A DNA stretch of 64,000 nt from Argyresthia goedartella (lineage: Eukaryota; Arthropoda; Insecta; Lepidoptera; Argyresthiidae): contig OX463813.1 of assembly GCA_949825045.1 (NCBI GenBank), positions 27,448,001 to 27,512,000 of the forward strand, read 5' to 3'. The position numbers were made by a program, and so were the translations under genes. How positions within the stretch are numbered: the stretch's first letter is position 1; every line of letters begins with the position of its first letter. The notes under the pieces are model-generated. The model saw nothing but the letters and a program-made list of their open reading frames with translations. It was not told where the DNA came from and did no database searches. This document shows, piece by piece, positions 45,531-57,261 of the stretch.

Positions 45531-46019
45531 AGAAACCCATTGTCCAAAAACCACATCTTATATCGAGTCACCACGACGTCGCCGATCGCCGCAGCTCGCT
45601 TGGAGTCAGCTCACCTTGGGACCCGTACCATCTCCCGGCTGCTCCTCACTTGTCCCGTACGGTTACGCCCGGCGCCCGGCTTTCCACATCACTTAGGCTT
45701 GAAATTCGCCCGGCACCCGGCAGCAAAAATCTTCTGTACTTATATTTATTTTTCTCTCTTCTTTGACTTTACTCTTTCTTCTTTAATTGATTTCTGTCTT
45801 ATATATTGTCATCTTCTTTATTCTTCATCTTCCTCTTCTGGCTGCTATCTGGTCTTAAGGGTGGTCGCGTCGTGATTTCTTGTAGTCTTCAGGTTCTTAT
45901 TCTTAAAATTTTCTTCATACTTTTTAATTTTCCACATTCCATTTTTAGGTATTTCCATTCATTTTCCATTTGGCACAGCACTACCTCGCGAGAGGTAGGC
46001 TGGCCTGGCAAGGTCGCCA
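45531..46019. other. Intergenic with GC-rich patch
   Basis: 45570-45730 is GC-rich (CGCCGATCGCCGCAGCTCGC) but I recognise no family or gene. A palindrome CTACCTCGCGAGAGGTAG lies at about 45981-45998. Confidence 0.4.
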
Positions 46020-46465
46020 TGAATTGAAAGAGGTTTGTAGGAGTAAATAGATGTTTATTGTACTGAAGTTTGGATAGCAGAGCGTCTAATTATCCGCAGT
46101 ATAATCTTATTGTATAATCTTATATATCTATTGACGACCCGAATGGCCGAGTCGGCAGTGACCCTGCCTACGAAACCAAGGGTCCCGGGTTCGAGTCCCG
46201 GTGGGGGCAAATATTTGTTTGATGATAACGGATACTTGTACCCTAGTCATGGTTGTTTATCTATCTAAGTATAATATTTATCTATATAAGTATGTGTATC
46301 GTTGTCTAGCACCCAAGATACAGGGAATCCTAGTTTGGGGCTAGATCAATGTGTGTAAATAGTGTCCAAGGTATTATTATTATTATTATTATATTATATA
46401 GTCTTACAAATAAGGAGTCACACACACAGTGATACATCTCTATGTCGCTATGTCCGCACACTTCA
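46020..46465 (+). repeat. 159-bp LTR-like repeat with SINE inserted
   Basis: It matches 42603-42761 but is split near 46110-46400 by a family 1 SINE and a partial duplication of TATAATCTTAT at the junction. Confidence 0.85.
46133..46393 (+). mobile_element. tRNA-derived SINE, family 1, inside LTR-like repeat
   Basis: A box TGGCCGAGTCGG and B box GGTTCGAGTCC match the copy at 7132. The tail is an ATT repeat. It inserted after the LTR-like repeat had formed. Confidence 0.85.
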
Positions 46466-47591
46466 GACTTTCGGCCAAAGCCGCAAAGAAATAAAACTAA
46501 TTTGGGAAATAGCCAACAGCGATATCAGGATAGACTGTAAAATAAGTATGAATGGTTTATGTTAAAATACAGGATATAACAGAAATGTAAAGCTCAAATT
46601 TTAAAGGCTATCTAATCTAATCAAGATCATCAACCGTTTGAGACAAATTTTATTGTGAAGTGAATTTCATCAAATTAATTTATTTAACTTTTACAAAGAA
46701 ACACTTTGCACGTTTTCTTTTCCTCCTTAGTTAGAGAAAGGAAAAAAAAACGTTTATTCGCAGCTGATTGAGGCGCATACATTAAACAAGTTCAACCGCA
46801 TACTTTTGGTATGAGACGTATTTTCGCTAAGGCGAAAATACGTCTTATACCAAAAGCTGCAAAATGGCAGCTTACTCAGTATAATGGTAAGATGAAAACG
46901 CCTCAGCGTTTTGGTTTTCAGTCAGTGCCAGCGGTGACCCACAAGCGTTGTCAAGTGTGGTACCTTTCTTATCTTCTTTCTTTCTCTCTTCTTTTCCATT
47001 TCTGTATTTTTTGCTTTTATATCTTCGCTGGTTTTGGTTCCCAAGACAGTGAGTTTTCTAGTGTGGGGCCCGACGCAATGTATTTGCCTTTATATATATT
47101 ATATATTCATGGTATTGTTTTACTTTTACTTACTGAGGAGAAGCTTCATACAAAACGTATAAGTACAAACAACAACCAAAGTCATTTTAACGCTCAAAAA
47201 CCGAAGTAGCCGAAAACTATCACCGGAACTTTAGCAAACCCTAGCTTACCGAAATAATATTTTCTCAAACTGTCAATTAACGTTCAGAGATTAACATCTC
47301 GTCCGAACATCGTAATATAAGGAGAGATAATATCGCCTCAATATATTTGTCAAGCAAGTTTTGGTGCCGACACAGTAGTTGGGCTCCACAGAAAAAAATG
47401 GAGTTAATAATCGTGGTTCAAAACACCTAAAGCTTTTTATAAACAGTAGCCGCTTCTGATTGGTACCCTCGTGAACTTAATTTTACAAAAAACTATTTTG
47501 TTTCTATTTCAAGATGTTTTCTGTATAGTCATAGCTACAAAACTGCGGAAAAAAAACCTGCTGCCGATGAAATATCAAATCAATTGAAACA
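46466..47591 (+). repeat. Unit X1
   Basis: Non-coding unit shared with 47751-48880. It holds a 25-bp-arm hairpin (46803-46827 / 46832-46856). It also holds a SINE family 2 tail (GTGTGGGGCCCGACGCAATG) near 47070, and a 132-codon open frame (46811-47209) that runs through both. Because that frame is made of hairpin plus SINE tail, I do not regard it as a gene. Confidence 0.75.
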
Positions 47592-47750
47592 TGAATTGAA
47601 AGAGGTTTGTAGGAGTAAATAGATGTTTATTGTACTGAAGTTTGGATAGCAGAGCGTCTAATTATCCGCAGTATAATCTTATATAGTCTTACAAATAAGG
47701 AGTCATTCACACAGTGATACATCTCTATGTCGCTATGTCCGCACACTTCA
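47592..47750 (+). repeat. 159-bp LTR-like repeat
   Basis: Same length and ends as 42603-42761, with one visible difference (CATTCACAC for CACACACAC). It sits between X1 and X2. Confidence 0.88.
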
Positions 47751-48880
47751 GACTTTCGGCCAAAGCCGCAAAGAAATAAAACTAATTTGGGAAATAGCCA
47801 ACAGCGATATCAGGACAGACTGTAAAATAAGTATGAATGGTTTATGTTAAAATACAGGATATAACAGAAATGTAAAGCTCAAATTTTAAAGGCTATCTAA
47901 TCTAATCTAATCAAGATCATCAACCGTTTGAGACAAATTTTATTGTGAAGTGAATTTCATCAAATTAGTTTATTTAACTTTTACAAAGAAACACTTTGCA
48001 CGTTTTCTTTTCCTCCTTAGTTAGGAAAGAAAGGAAAAAAAACGTTTATTCGCAGCTGATTGAGGCGCATACATTAAACAAGTTCAACCGCAGACGTTTG
48101 TTATGAAACGTATTTTCGCTAAGGCGAAAATACGTCTCATACCAAAAGCTGCAAAATGGCAGCTGACTCAGTATAATGCTAAGATGAAAACGCCTCAGCG
48201 TTTTGGTTTTCAGTCAGTGCCAGCGGTGACTTACAAGCGTTGTCAAGTGTGGTACATTTCTTATCTTCTTTCTTTCTCTCTTCTTTTCCATTTCTGTATT
48301 TTTTGCTTTTATATCTTCGCTGGTTTTGGTTCCCAAGACAGTGAGTTTTCTAGTGTGGGGCCCGACGCAATGTATTTGCCTTTATACATATTATATATTC
48401 ATGGTATTGTTTTACTTTTACTTACTGAGGAGAAGCTTCATACAAAACGTATAAGTACAAACAACAACCAAAGTCATTTTAACGCTCAAAAACCGAAGTA
48501 GCCGAAAACTATCACCGGAACTTTAGCCAACCCTAGCTTACCGAAATAATATTTTCTCAAACTGTCAATTAACGTTCAGAGATTAAAATCTCGTCCGAAC
48601 ATCGTAATATAAGGAGAGATAATATCGCCTCAATATATTTGTCAAGCAAGTTTTGGTGCCGACACAGTAGTTGGGTTCCACAGGAAAAAATGGAGTTAAT
48701 AATCGTGGTTCAAAACACCTAAAGCTTTTTATCAACAGTAGCCGCTTCTGATTGGTACCCTCGTGAACTTAATTTTACAAAAAACTATTTTGTTTCTATT
48801 TCAAGATGTTTTCTGTATAGTCATAGCTACAAAACTGCGGAAAAAAAACCTGCTGCCGATGAAATATCAAATCAATCGAA
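47751..48880 (+). repeat. Unit X2
   Basis: Near-identical to X1, including the 132-codon frame (48103-48501). It ends at ATCAAATCAATCGAA. Unlike X1 it is not followed by another terminal repeat but by a SINE. Confidence 0.75.
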
Positions 48881-48898
48881 CTGAAGTCAGAGCAATCG

Positions 48899-49093
48899 GC
48901 GACCTCTGTGGTGCTGTGGTCGAGGCTGTGCTTCCGAAGCGAGAGGTTCCGGTTTCGAATCCCGGCTGGGGAATAATAAAAACATATCGTTAGGTTTTAG
49001 ATGTTAACATACTTGTGACGTCGCTGCTTCTGGTTCCCACGCCACAGGGTACTGTGGGGCCAGATGCATGTGCCTATATGTAAATGTTATGTT
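48899..49093 (+). mobile_element. tRNA-derived SINE, family 2
   Basis: ACCTCTGTGGTGCTGTGGTC is a decayed A box region and GGTTTCGAATCCC a decayed B box. The body CTTCTGGTTCCCACGCCACA, then GTGGGGCCAGATGC, matches 45304. Confidence 0.75.
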
Positions 49094-49964
49094 ACCGATT
49101 CAACATTTAAGCCCTAGTTAAATTAGTAACAAACTTAGCACTGGAGCCTTGGTCTTGGAGACTATGCCCCTTTTATGCCTTTAATGCACTGCCAAGACGA
49201 CCACAGCGAAGCGCAAGGCCACAACTACCTTTTCTCGAAGCGCTTCGTCATTTTTTTGATAAGATAAATTATATATTTAAGTTTATATCCACAAAATGTG
49301 AATTTCTACTTTTTGTGATAAACTACTTTTTAGTAACATACAACAAACATTAAATTGTTATATGTTACTAAAAAGTAGATTATCTACGGAACCTTTTCCT
49401 TCCTTGTTTGAAAAATAATAATCTTGTCATGAATTAGTCTGTTGACATGTTTGACAGCATTAGGCGCGGCGGCGGCTTTTTAAACATTTTTTTTCGCAGA
49501 AAGTAATGTTTCGTGTGTCTCCAATGTATTGAATTAAGATTTAAGATTTTAGATTAAGATTACTTAGTTTCAATACCTAATTTATTGTGTGAACAGTAAT
49601 GGGCTAAGAATCGCTATGTGAATTATCAGTGAGAAATCTTTGCTTTAAGTTTTTTATGACTTGAAAGGAATATGGTAATGTATTTAAGTAGTCACACTAA
49701 TAATGTATCGCATAAGTGCGAACGATAATTCACACTAGTTACAACATATTTTTTTTCTAATATTACATAAACTATCCATTATTTCGCCCTGCTTGTAGCT
49801 GGACAACTAATTAGAAACATGGCTGTTCATGACATGTTCTGACTTCAAAATTTGAAATTTTAAAAAGTATAGGGTATTCTATCTATGATAATGGGTTTTT
49901 GGCGCCATTAACAAATATTATTTCATTGCATAGTACGTTGTATTGTGCTTATTTCTGTATAAAA
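49094..49964. other. Intergenic with a perfect-arm hairpin
   Basis: No gene is seen. CTACTTTTTAGTAACATA (49324-49341) pairs with TATGTTACTAAAAAGTAG (49361-49378) around a 19-base loop. Confidence 0.6.
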
Positions 49965-50690
49965 ATGGCTAAAGCCAAGAGCTGCGAGAAAAATACCAGA
50001 AAAATAACGGTTAGATTACATTTCCATCGCCATTGGACATATAGAAAGATTTCTGATCACTTGGGGTGATCCGTAAAGAAAGTATTTAACGCCGTAAGAC
50101 ATTATAAACAACATAAGACATCAGAAAATATTCTTAGAAGATGTCGCTTACGGAAAACCACACCGCGTGAGGACATGATGATTGTACGTTTGCCTAAACT
50201 TGGCCCTTTTATAGGGTCAAATGACATGAGAAAGGAAGTGTTCCCCCATTATCATTGAAATGTATCCGCAAAACTAGTCCGCAGGCGATTAGTCGAAAAA
50301 AAACTATTCGGAAGAGTTTCCATAAAAGTCCTAAGCCGCATAGAAAAGCTCGATTGGCTTGTGTCTAAAAATATTCCGCCTGGACTATTGATCAATGAAA
50401 AATAGGTCTGTTTTCGGATGAAACAAAGATCTACATGATAAATTCTGATCAAAAACGATACTTTCGGTGCGCTACCAACCAAGCTTTGGAAGCTAAGAAT
50501 ACAAAGAAAACAGTAAAGCACGGTGGGGAAAATTTCAAAGTATGTGGATGCTTTTCTGGTTACAGAATTGGTCCCGTGAGGAATATAAAAGGGACACTGG
50601 ATCAGTACCAGTATAAAAATATAAAAGATGAATCCATGATTTCTTTTGGTGACAATAATCTCTCCATTACTTGGATATTCTGCTTCTGAA
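49965..50690 (+). pseudogene. Tc1-like transposase, truncated and frameshifted
   Basis: From ATG 49965 it encodes a helix-turn-helix N-terminus (YRKISDHLG, a TGA, SVKKVFNAVRHYK). After further stops and shifts, the last open frame has GLFSDETKIYMINSDQKR, holding the first catalytic aspartate (SDE) of the DDE triad, then KHGGENFKVCGCFSGYRIGP and GTLDQYQYKNI. The second aspartate and the glutamate are missing; similarity ends near 50645. Full-length Tc1 transposases are about 340 residues; roughly 230 are represented. No terminal inverted repeats were found. Confidence 0.8.
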
Positions 50691-51995
50691 ACTGTAATTA
50701 TGTCAATATTAGGTGGACATCCATCTATAATTTGACAAGCTTAACAAAAGTTTATCAACATCTATCATATGTTTACATGAAGACTTGAAATGTGAATGTG
50801 TTTGTGTGTATTATATTAATTGAAATAAGAAAAAAGGTGTTTATGTTGGTGCAATTAGATAGTTCGGTAACATTAGAGGTAGTTTTTTAAGATAAATTGA
50901 ATTCAGTAAGGAAGGGACTTAGGATATAAGGAACATAGATTATTTACAAACATTAATCTAGCAACATATCAATATAACTTATTGAGAAAATTGGGATAGC
51001 TTTGGTATCCTTATCTTTCCTCGTCAGTACTTTTCCCTCTTTACACGAAACATATTAGAAGATAGGGCGCAGTCTTTGACCGGCTAATACAGTAAACACG
51101 TTCTGCAGATGATCATGTTGGTGCAGATGAAGCGAGGATCTTCTCCACCGTCAGCTCCTTGTCCTTGCCACACTTCACCCAATGGTCGCGTCTGGCTCTC
51201 GAACGCATCTCGACGTGGATAGCTCCAGGTTTCTGCCCGATACCTACTTACTCCTTGATACGACACCGCGAGTCCCGGTTACTATTTATCGCGTGATGAA
51301 CATTACGTGTATTCGGTGCGAGAGCCCAACAGTGAATGGATATGAAAATAAAATGTAGATGCGGGTATGTAATTGCTAGATCGTCATGAAATGGACGACT
51401 TTCCGTCCCTTTGCATATTGGGTATACCTACCCCAAGCCATAATGGTTCCATTTTGGTGCCTTTAGTTACTCTTGACGAATTTACACAACAGTTAGCTGA
51501 CTCGTAATATTATTTCATTATTATATATGCCTACTTGGTTGAACTAAATATATAGATTGTTTTGATGCCTTGATAATTTGGGCTAGGTTTATTTCCATTT
51601 AAAATATTTTTTTAACTTTTAGGTAACACAATTTTTTTTTAGCTAGCAATACTGGTTGCATTTTTACCAACTTTACGGCGAAGGGGTTAGTTATGTGGAA
51701 TAAACTTCACCTACTATGCATCGAAAAGGATATCTCTCGATTATTCAAATAAGTGAACTCAAAACAGGCAGTAGATGGAATTCTAATGTATTTTTTATGA
51801 TTTGATCAACCATCATTTTCAGCGTAAAGTTGATCGGCCGAACTTTCAACCCTGTAATGTACTTGTATTTAACATGGTGCGAACATTTGTCAATCGCAGT
51901 TACTATTTCTGTAATTATTTATTCTTGGTTATTATTTATAATAATTAACATTTTAACACCGTATTAGTTGAATACAACCTACTTTTAAAAGAGAT
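50691..51995. other. Intergenic with small GC-rich island
   Basis: 51085-51270 is GC-rich and reads on the minus strand as RSRARRDHWVKCGKDKELT in one frame. I do not recognise it and see no splice sites that settle the matter. The remainder is AT-rich with no gene. Confidence 0.35.
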
Positions 51996-52138
51996 CTAAA
52001 AATCAATCTGTGGGATTTTCTTCACCCTCCTCCCACAGTCGTCCAATGTAGAGAAGAGGCAAAAAATGACGTTTGCTAAGTATATGTAAATATTATATAT
52101 AGTAAAATAAATTTCGTCTTGACTTGACTTGACTTGAA
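51996..52138 (+). mobile_element. 3' tail of a non-LTR element, TTGAC repeats
   Basis: AAAATAAATTTCGTC, then TTGACTTGACTTGACTTGA (52105-52138), is a polyadenylation-signal-plus-short-repeat tail typical of non-LTR elements. The start is uncertain; no coding is attached. Confidence 0.45.
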
Positions 52139-53139
52139 TAATTCTTAAACTTTGACGTTTTTGGGACATTCCATTATTTATAAAAATCCCTCTTTTTCCT
52201 CGCTGAAAACGTAAATCGTACAATGAGGTAGCAATGCATTACCTATTTTGTTGAGCGATATATTATGGCAACTCTGGGTAAGAGTGCTCGTCCCAGATCC
52301 TCACAATTCACAGAGTTGTTAAATAATTTTCTTAAATATTTTAAGGAAATTAATGTGGTTAATTTGTAATTAAAAGTAATTCCATTAGTTTCTGTAATGA
52401 TGTTATATTCTATGCCTTCTTGTCGTATCTTCTGAGTTATGTTTTGTCTATTATCCGAATAAACTCATTTCATCAAAAAAAAAAAAAACAAACCATAGGA
52501 ATTTAATAGAATTTCTTGAAGTTTTACAAAATTTAGAAGGTTTCAGTTATCTGAAAGTTTTTTTTATAATGTCGTTTGGGACACAAAGTGTGCCTCTGCC
52601 ACACATATGGGAGAAGGCTTGACGATCTGTTGTTGTTCAGGGCATTATTCTGAACATATTCTATATGAAACTGATTTCATAAGACCAGGGTTTCTTTTTC
52701 ACTCCTTCAATTTATTAGTAATGACTAATAAAATAACACAGCCACGGGCCAAATTAATAGAAAAGATCTCGAAAATAAAGTTCGAACTTAAACATTTCTT
52801 ATGCAAATCTAGTGGCCGGCCCGAATCAACCACAGCCAAGCCAAGCCAAGCCAATTAGAACATTTACTCTCAAACTAAGCTGAAAAGCAAGATCGCCTCG
52901 TAGAACAAATGGTCTCCCTGATGAGACTTGACCACACTTGTCTCTAAACTTGTTCCATGAATGGCGGCTCTAAGGATTGCTGCATGGAATGTTTAATGGT
53001 CTACTAAGTAATAAGGACGAAGTTAAGACACTTATTACACTACACCATCTGGATGTATTACTAAGGCAACAAATATAATGATCATCAAAATATTTTTTTC
53101 CTACCCAAAATGAGTAAATGATCACCAAAAGTTGCAAAA
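52139..53139. other. Intergenic with GCGTCAC-repeat fragment
   Basis: 52585-52630 is a minus-strand head fragment of SINE family 3 (minus: AGCCTTCTCCCATATGTGTG, then GCAGAGGCACA). No gene is seen. Confidence 0.45.
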
Positions 53140-53407
53140 AATATCAGGGCAAAATACTGCGGTAGCTTAGGTGAAGGGTAAAGGGGGTGAGTGAAACGAA
53201 GCCCCCTTTATCCTTCGTGTTAGGTTGAACATATAAGAACAACAAAAATACTTAAAACATAAAATGAAGAGCACAAAACATAAAAAGAAGTTTGGTGATC
53301 ATTTATCCAAACACAATTTGGTGGTGATTTACTAATTCTGGCGGTCGTTTCGAATTAATTGGTAGTAAAATAGGTGCGTTTTTGGTGATCATTTAAACAT
53401 AAGCCTG
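53140..53407 (+). repeat. Dispersed ~270-bp repeat, copy 2 (GGTGATCATTT family)
   Basis: It matches 39950-40230 along its length, including the AAAGGGGGTGAG / GCCCCCTTTA hairpin. Just left, AAATGATCACC (53116-53126) is the inverse of the GGTGATCATTT near the right end, suggesting inverted termini. Confidence 0.8.
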
Positions 53408-53430
53408 TTACTAATAAGCGACTCTCACTT

Positions 53431-53690
53431 GACGACCCGAATGGCCGAGTCGGCAGTGACCCTGCCTACGAAGCCATGGGTCCCGGGTTCGAGTCCAGGT
53501 GGGGGCAAATATTTGTTTGATGATAACGGATGTTTGTAACCCATAGTCATGGTTGTTTATCTATCTAAGTATAATATTTATCAATATAAGTATGTGTATC
53601 GTTGTCTAGTACCCATTATACAGGGATTCCTAGTTTGGGGCAAGATCAATATGTGTAAATAGTGTCCAACGTCATTATTATTATTATTAC
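53431..53690 (+). mobile_element. tRNA-derived SINE, family 1
   Basis: A box TGGCCGAGTCGG and B box GGTTCGAGTCC are intact. The body matches 7132-7394 and an ATT tail follows. Confidence 0.85.
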
Positions 53691-55520
53691 TTGAGTGGTA
53701 ATAATACTTTCGCACTTAATGACCATTGTGTCTATGCATGGGAGGACCGAACGAAAGTTGTCTAAAAAAAGTTGCAAATCTGATCATATCTGTAAAATCG
53801 GTCATCAATTAACAAAAATGAGGTTGTACTGATCAAATTATTTTTCTACCTAACAACACCCCGTCCCTGTTACACTCAGTATAGTACAATCAAAGTTCAA
53901 AAACAGGACAATCTGTGTCGACGAAGTATTTAGGGTTGACAACTGAAGTTGTCGGGCGCAAAGTTTAAATTACTAACTTACTCTTTGTACTTCATGAGAC
54001 GAAGGGTATTTCTGGTTTCATCATAACGTAGGAAGTTAGTCTCGAGCAATGGGTATATAATTAATTGGCTTATGACTGGGCACCCTTCATCTTGAGCTTA
54101 CTTTTAGAGAAATATGATTGAACGGTTAAAAAAGGCTTTACAGCTGTGTTTAGGGGACTTACAGAGTAATATAACGTGTTCTTACTATTAAATTACTATC
54201 AAATACATAAATTTAGATCCGGGGTGATATGGTAAAAAAATATAGCGTGATAAACAGATTTTGCGATAACTTCGGATACTTTTCTATAGAGCAAAAAAAA
54301 ACGAATTATGTAAACGTTCAGAAATATAAGCTGACACTTCACTGATCAACAAACTAGTGTAAGCAAAACAAATACTACTATTTTGCTTAACTTGAGATTT
54401 ACAAAAGCCTGTTTTGGCGAACTGCGACGCCTTAACGTTGACACAAATGTGGGCCTCCAATATCCGGATTGGGAAAATTGAAGACTGAACACATAATACC
54501 GCAGAGATGAAGTATGATAACATTGCGCGTAAATGACAATACAAATGACTCTTATGAACAATTACACAAGGTTCATTTCATAACACAGGCGCGAATCTGT
54601 CGTAGCTTATCTTTACCTACTTGTAAAATGATAAGTTCTTGTGCTGGGTTTTTGTGCTTTTACACTCGCAGCACGATACACTTTATGTGTTGCAAGCGCA
54701 CTTATGCACCAAATCCTTATTCAACAAATGGAAGACTACCATCAAAGCAGGAACAACGAGCATTTATGTTGTTGCACCGTTGGACTCCATTTGTGAAACG
54801 AAGCGTGCCACCCAGTGTCGCGCGTCCTTTCTGGTGGAGGCAATACAAAAGCACACTAAATACATAGAAATGGCTTGCACTAAATGAGGAAGTTCTGATT
54901 TGTTTACAGTGTTGTATGTGATGAAGTCCCTTTCATTGTTCGGTTTCCATGGGCTAACTTAGACGGTTACAAATATATTTGCAATGCCGTTGTTTGTTTT
55001 TACCAAGGATTAATTGAAGTCTCTCAAAACCCTTCAAATAAACCTTTCTGTTACTTCCTGTATATCGATTTTTCACAAACGTAGTCAAGTAGGGTTGCCC
55101 CCATCACCGGAAATGATGGATCGCACTCGTCTTTTGAAGCACAACCCTAACTGAGACGGAAACAAAGTTGGATTGCTACAAAATAACGAATCGACATCGA
55201 AAGTCGCGAGCGAATCATAACTTTTGATGCGACTTTTGGCTGTTTGATGGGGTTCCCGGGCCTTTTACTTGTGAAAAACTTATGCGAGGTTGTTCATCTG
55301 CTTACTTAGCCAGTCACGTGCTCATGTACCGCTGACTTGGGTGAGCTCAAATGTCCGCTGATTTTTTTTTGCGAAGTCCGCCGCGAATCCCGTCGGGGCG
55401 ACCTACACCACAAAAACGTTTATTGCTGGCCAATTACTCGTGCCAGTATCCATATAATCCATAATCGGTATTCAGATCAGAAAGCACGGAAAATTCTGTC
55501 GCCGTTTTCGAAAAACATTA
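53691..55520. other. Intergenic DNA
   Basis: No gene I can support. Open frames at 54284-54887 have no recognisable domains. Confidence 0.4.
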
Positions 55521-55800
55521 TGGAAATGTCCGTGGCATAACGGTATTCGCACATCGGAAACGATCGTGCGGGTAGCAACATCTGGCCGAGTCAAACACTG
55601 GATGGGTGTGCTTTCTATGTGGCGTTTGTATCGGACGCTTCCGTGTTTCGGATGACACGTTAAGTTGTAGGTCCCGGCTACTGTCGCTATTTGGTGGAAG
55701 TAGTCTTAAAGCTATGTCAGAGACCCTAATAGGGCAGCTTGATAACTTCTGACGGTGTCGGGTCGGCCACAAGCCCGACACCCCATAATCTTACTCGTAT
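55521..55800 (+). mobile_element. SINE-like repeat, separate family
   Basis: TGGCATAACGG (55533-55543) resembles a pol III A box. Further on, GACACGTTAAGTTGTAGGTC, then CCGGCTACTGTCG and ATGTCAGAGACCCTAATAGG, match a lepidopteran SINE body I know. It ends near a GTCGGGT..CCCGAC hairpin (55758-55780). Confidence 0.55.
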
Positions 55801-56577
55801 CCGGGTAAAGGCCCGTGCCCCTCGGTTGGGACATTAATGGGTTACATTTATTTATTATTATTTTAGTATGGAAAACTATATAGTTACTTTTTAGAAAGAC
55901 TGACGTGACGCTGATTCTACCAAATTAACCGAATGTAACACTTTTTTCCTCAAAATGTTTCGTCTGAGATAAACTGAATTAGGATGTCCCAAATAAGACT
56001 TTTTATTGCAGCTACCTACGTACATTTTTTTAAAACTACGTAATTGACCTTATTTATTAAATTACGGTACCCTAAAAATCTAATAAAACCTGCAGTAGTC
56101 TACTTTTTTGCCAATTCATACAGGATCTAAGATCCGACAGCTTCAATTAATCCTCTTCAAAGATTTGACATAAGAAATATACCCTTTGTAAAAAGCGGTA
56201 AGGATGTAATCCTTTTTGTTTCTTCTTTTAATCGATTTATTTGTCGATACAATCGACTCGATTGATGTGCGACCGACATCGGTATCCGATAACGAAGCGA
56301 CTCCCGCTTCAATTATTTTTTGTGCTTATTGATTTCGTCCTTTTTTCTTGCCATAGGTTTTTTAATTTGTTGCTTCCTCGATATGCACAAGGTTTTGTTT
56401 TTTTACAGTTGATTTAACAAGGCTTGACATTTGTTTATTGTTTTAGTATTTTCATTGAGTTTAGTTGGCTACTAGAGAAGGCACTGCAATTAGAAAAGTA
56501 AAGCTATTTATTATTAAATCGAAACTCAAAAAGTCAAAACTAAAGTTAATACTAGGTATCATAGCCAACATAATATA
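55801..56577. other. AT-rich intergenic DNA
   Basis: I see no gene. Around 56230-56310 there are several ATCGAT / CGAC-rich words without clear order. Confidence 0.4.
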
Positions 56578-56690
56578 GCGTCACGCCTTTTCCCATATCG
56601 GGTGGAAGAGTTTTTGTGACGGGGGCTAACCCATCGCCGCAACCCTATGGAGATTGCAGGTTTTCTCTCGATGTTTTACTAACACATGAA
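56578..56690 (+). mobile_element. GCGTCAC-type repeat (SINE family 3)
   Basis: Head GCGTCACGCCTTTTCCCATA plus TCGGGTGGAAGAG and body TAACCCATCGCCGCAACCCT, ATGGAGATTGCAGG. It abuts a SINE family 2 copy. Confidence 0.65.
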
Positions 56691-56702
56691 GGGTTATTCT
56701 TG

Positions 56703-57131
56703 GTCTGTGGCGCGATTCGATCCCCAACTGGGGATAAAGTAAACTATTCCCCAGGTCTTGGATGTTTATATGTTTGTGACGTCGCTGTTCTGGTTACCAT
56801 GACACAGGGTTTCCTAGTGTGAGGCCAGAAGCAATGTAAGTGCCGGTGTAAACGTTATATGACAGAGTCACAGTTGTTTGTGCCCGCCCATGGTGCCAAC
56901 CGATTTGAATGGAGGAAAGATGACGTTTCATAACATATAAATAAAAACAAATTGTGGAGAACGATGTCCCTTATAGAGTATTTATTATTATTATTATATG
57001 AAAAACAGTTGTAACAATCTTAAATACAATGATAACCATCACAATTATAACCCCCTAAATACAGTTAGGCTGTACTATCCGTTTGTTTGATATTTATCTA
57101 CGGAATCCTCGCCTGTCTCTTTCTATTCGCC
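56703..57131 (+). repeat. Composite repeat, copy 1 (SINE family 2 plus extension)
   Basis: A SINE family 2 copy with a deletion that joins the A box remnant (TGTGGCGC) directly to the B box (GATTCGATCCC) is followed by CAGTTGTTTGTGCCCGCCCA and GATTTGAATGGAGGAAAGAT. After an ATT run comes ACGGAATCCTCGCCTGTCTC and TTTCTATTCGCC. The same series is at 58551-59062. Confidence 0.7.
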
Positions 57132-57261
57132 AATATGTTAATGTTTATGTTATGTTATGTTATGTTATTCTTGAACTCGATGTTTTAGTTTAGTTGTGAC
57201 GTGACGCCTTCTGTAATGGGTCCGTATGTCAGGTTAATACGCCGTTCTATTATTATAATCG

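Larger units (their letters stand above)
46020..48880 (+). mobile_element. Tandem LTR-like structure: repeat, unit X1, repeat, unit X2
   Basis: A 159-bp TG..CA repeat (46020-46465, carrying a SINE, and 47592-47750) alternates with a unit of about 1.13 kb (46466-47591 and 47751-48880). The two units are very similar: a few substitutions and small indels by eye. A third terminal repeat is not present at 48880. The structure fits either a non-coding LTR element that recombined between LTRs, or a tandem duplication. No PBS starting TGG and no clear purine tract flank the repeats. No retroviral-type coding is present. Confidence 0.75.

Noticed and set aside
46811..47209. 132-codon frame conserved in both X units
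   Set aside because: The frame is composed of a hairpin followed by a SINE tail. Conservation is explained by recent duplication of the whole unit.
54284..54887. Overlapping open frames on both strands
   Set aside because: No domain, no codon bias and no consistent frame; likely chance.
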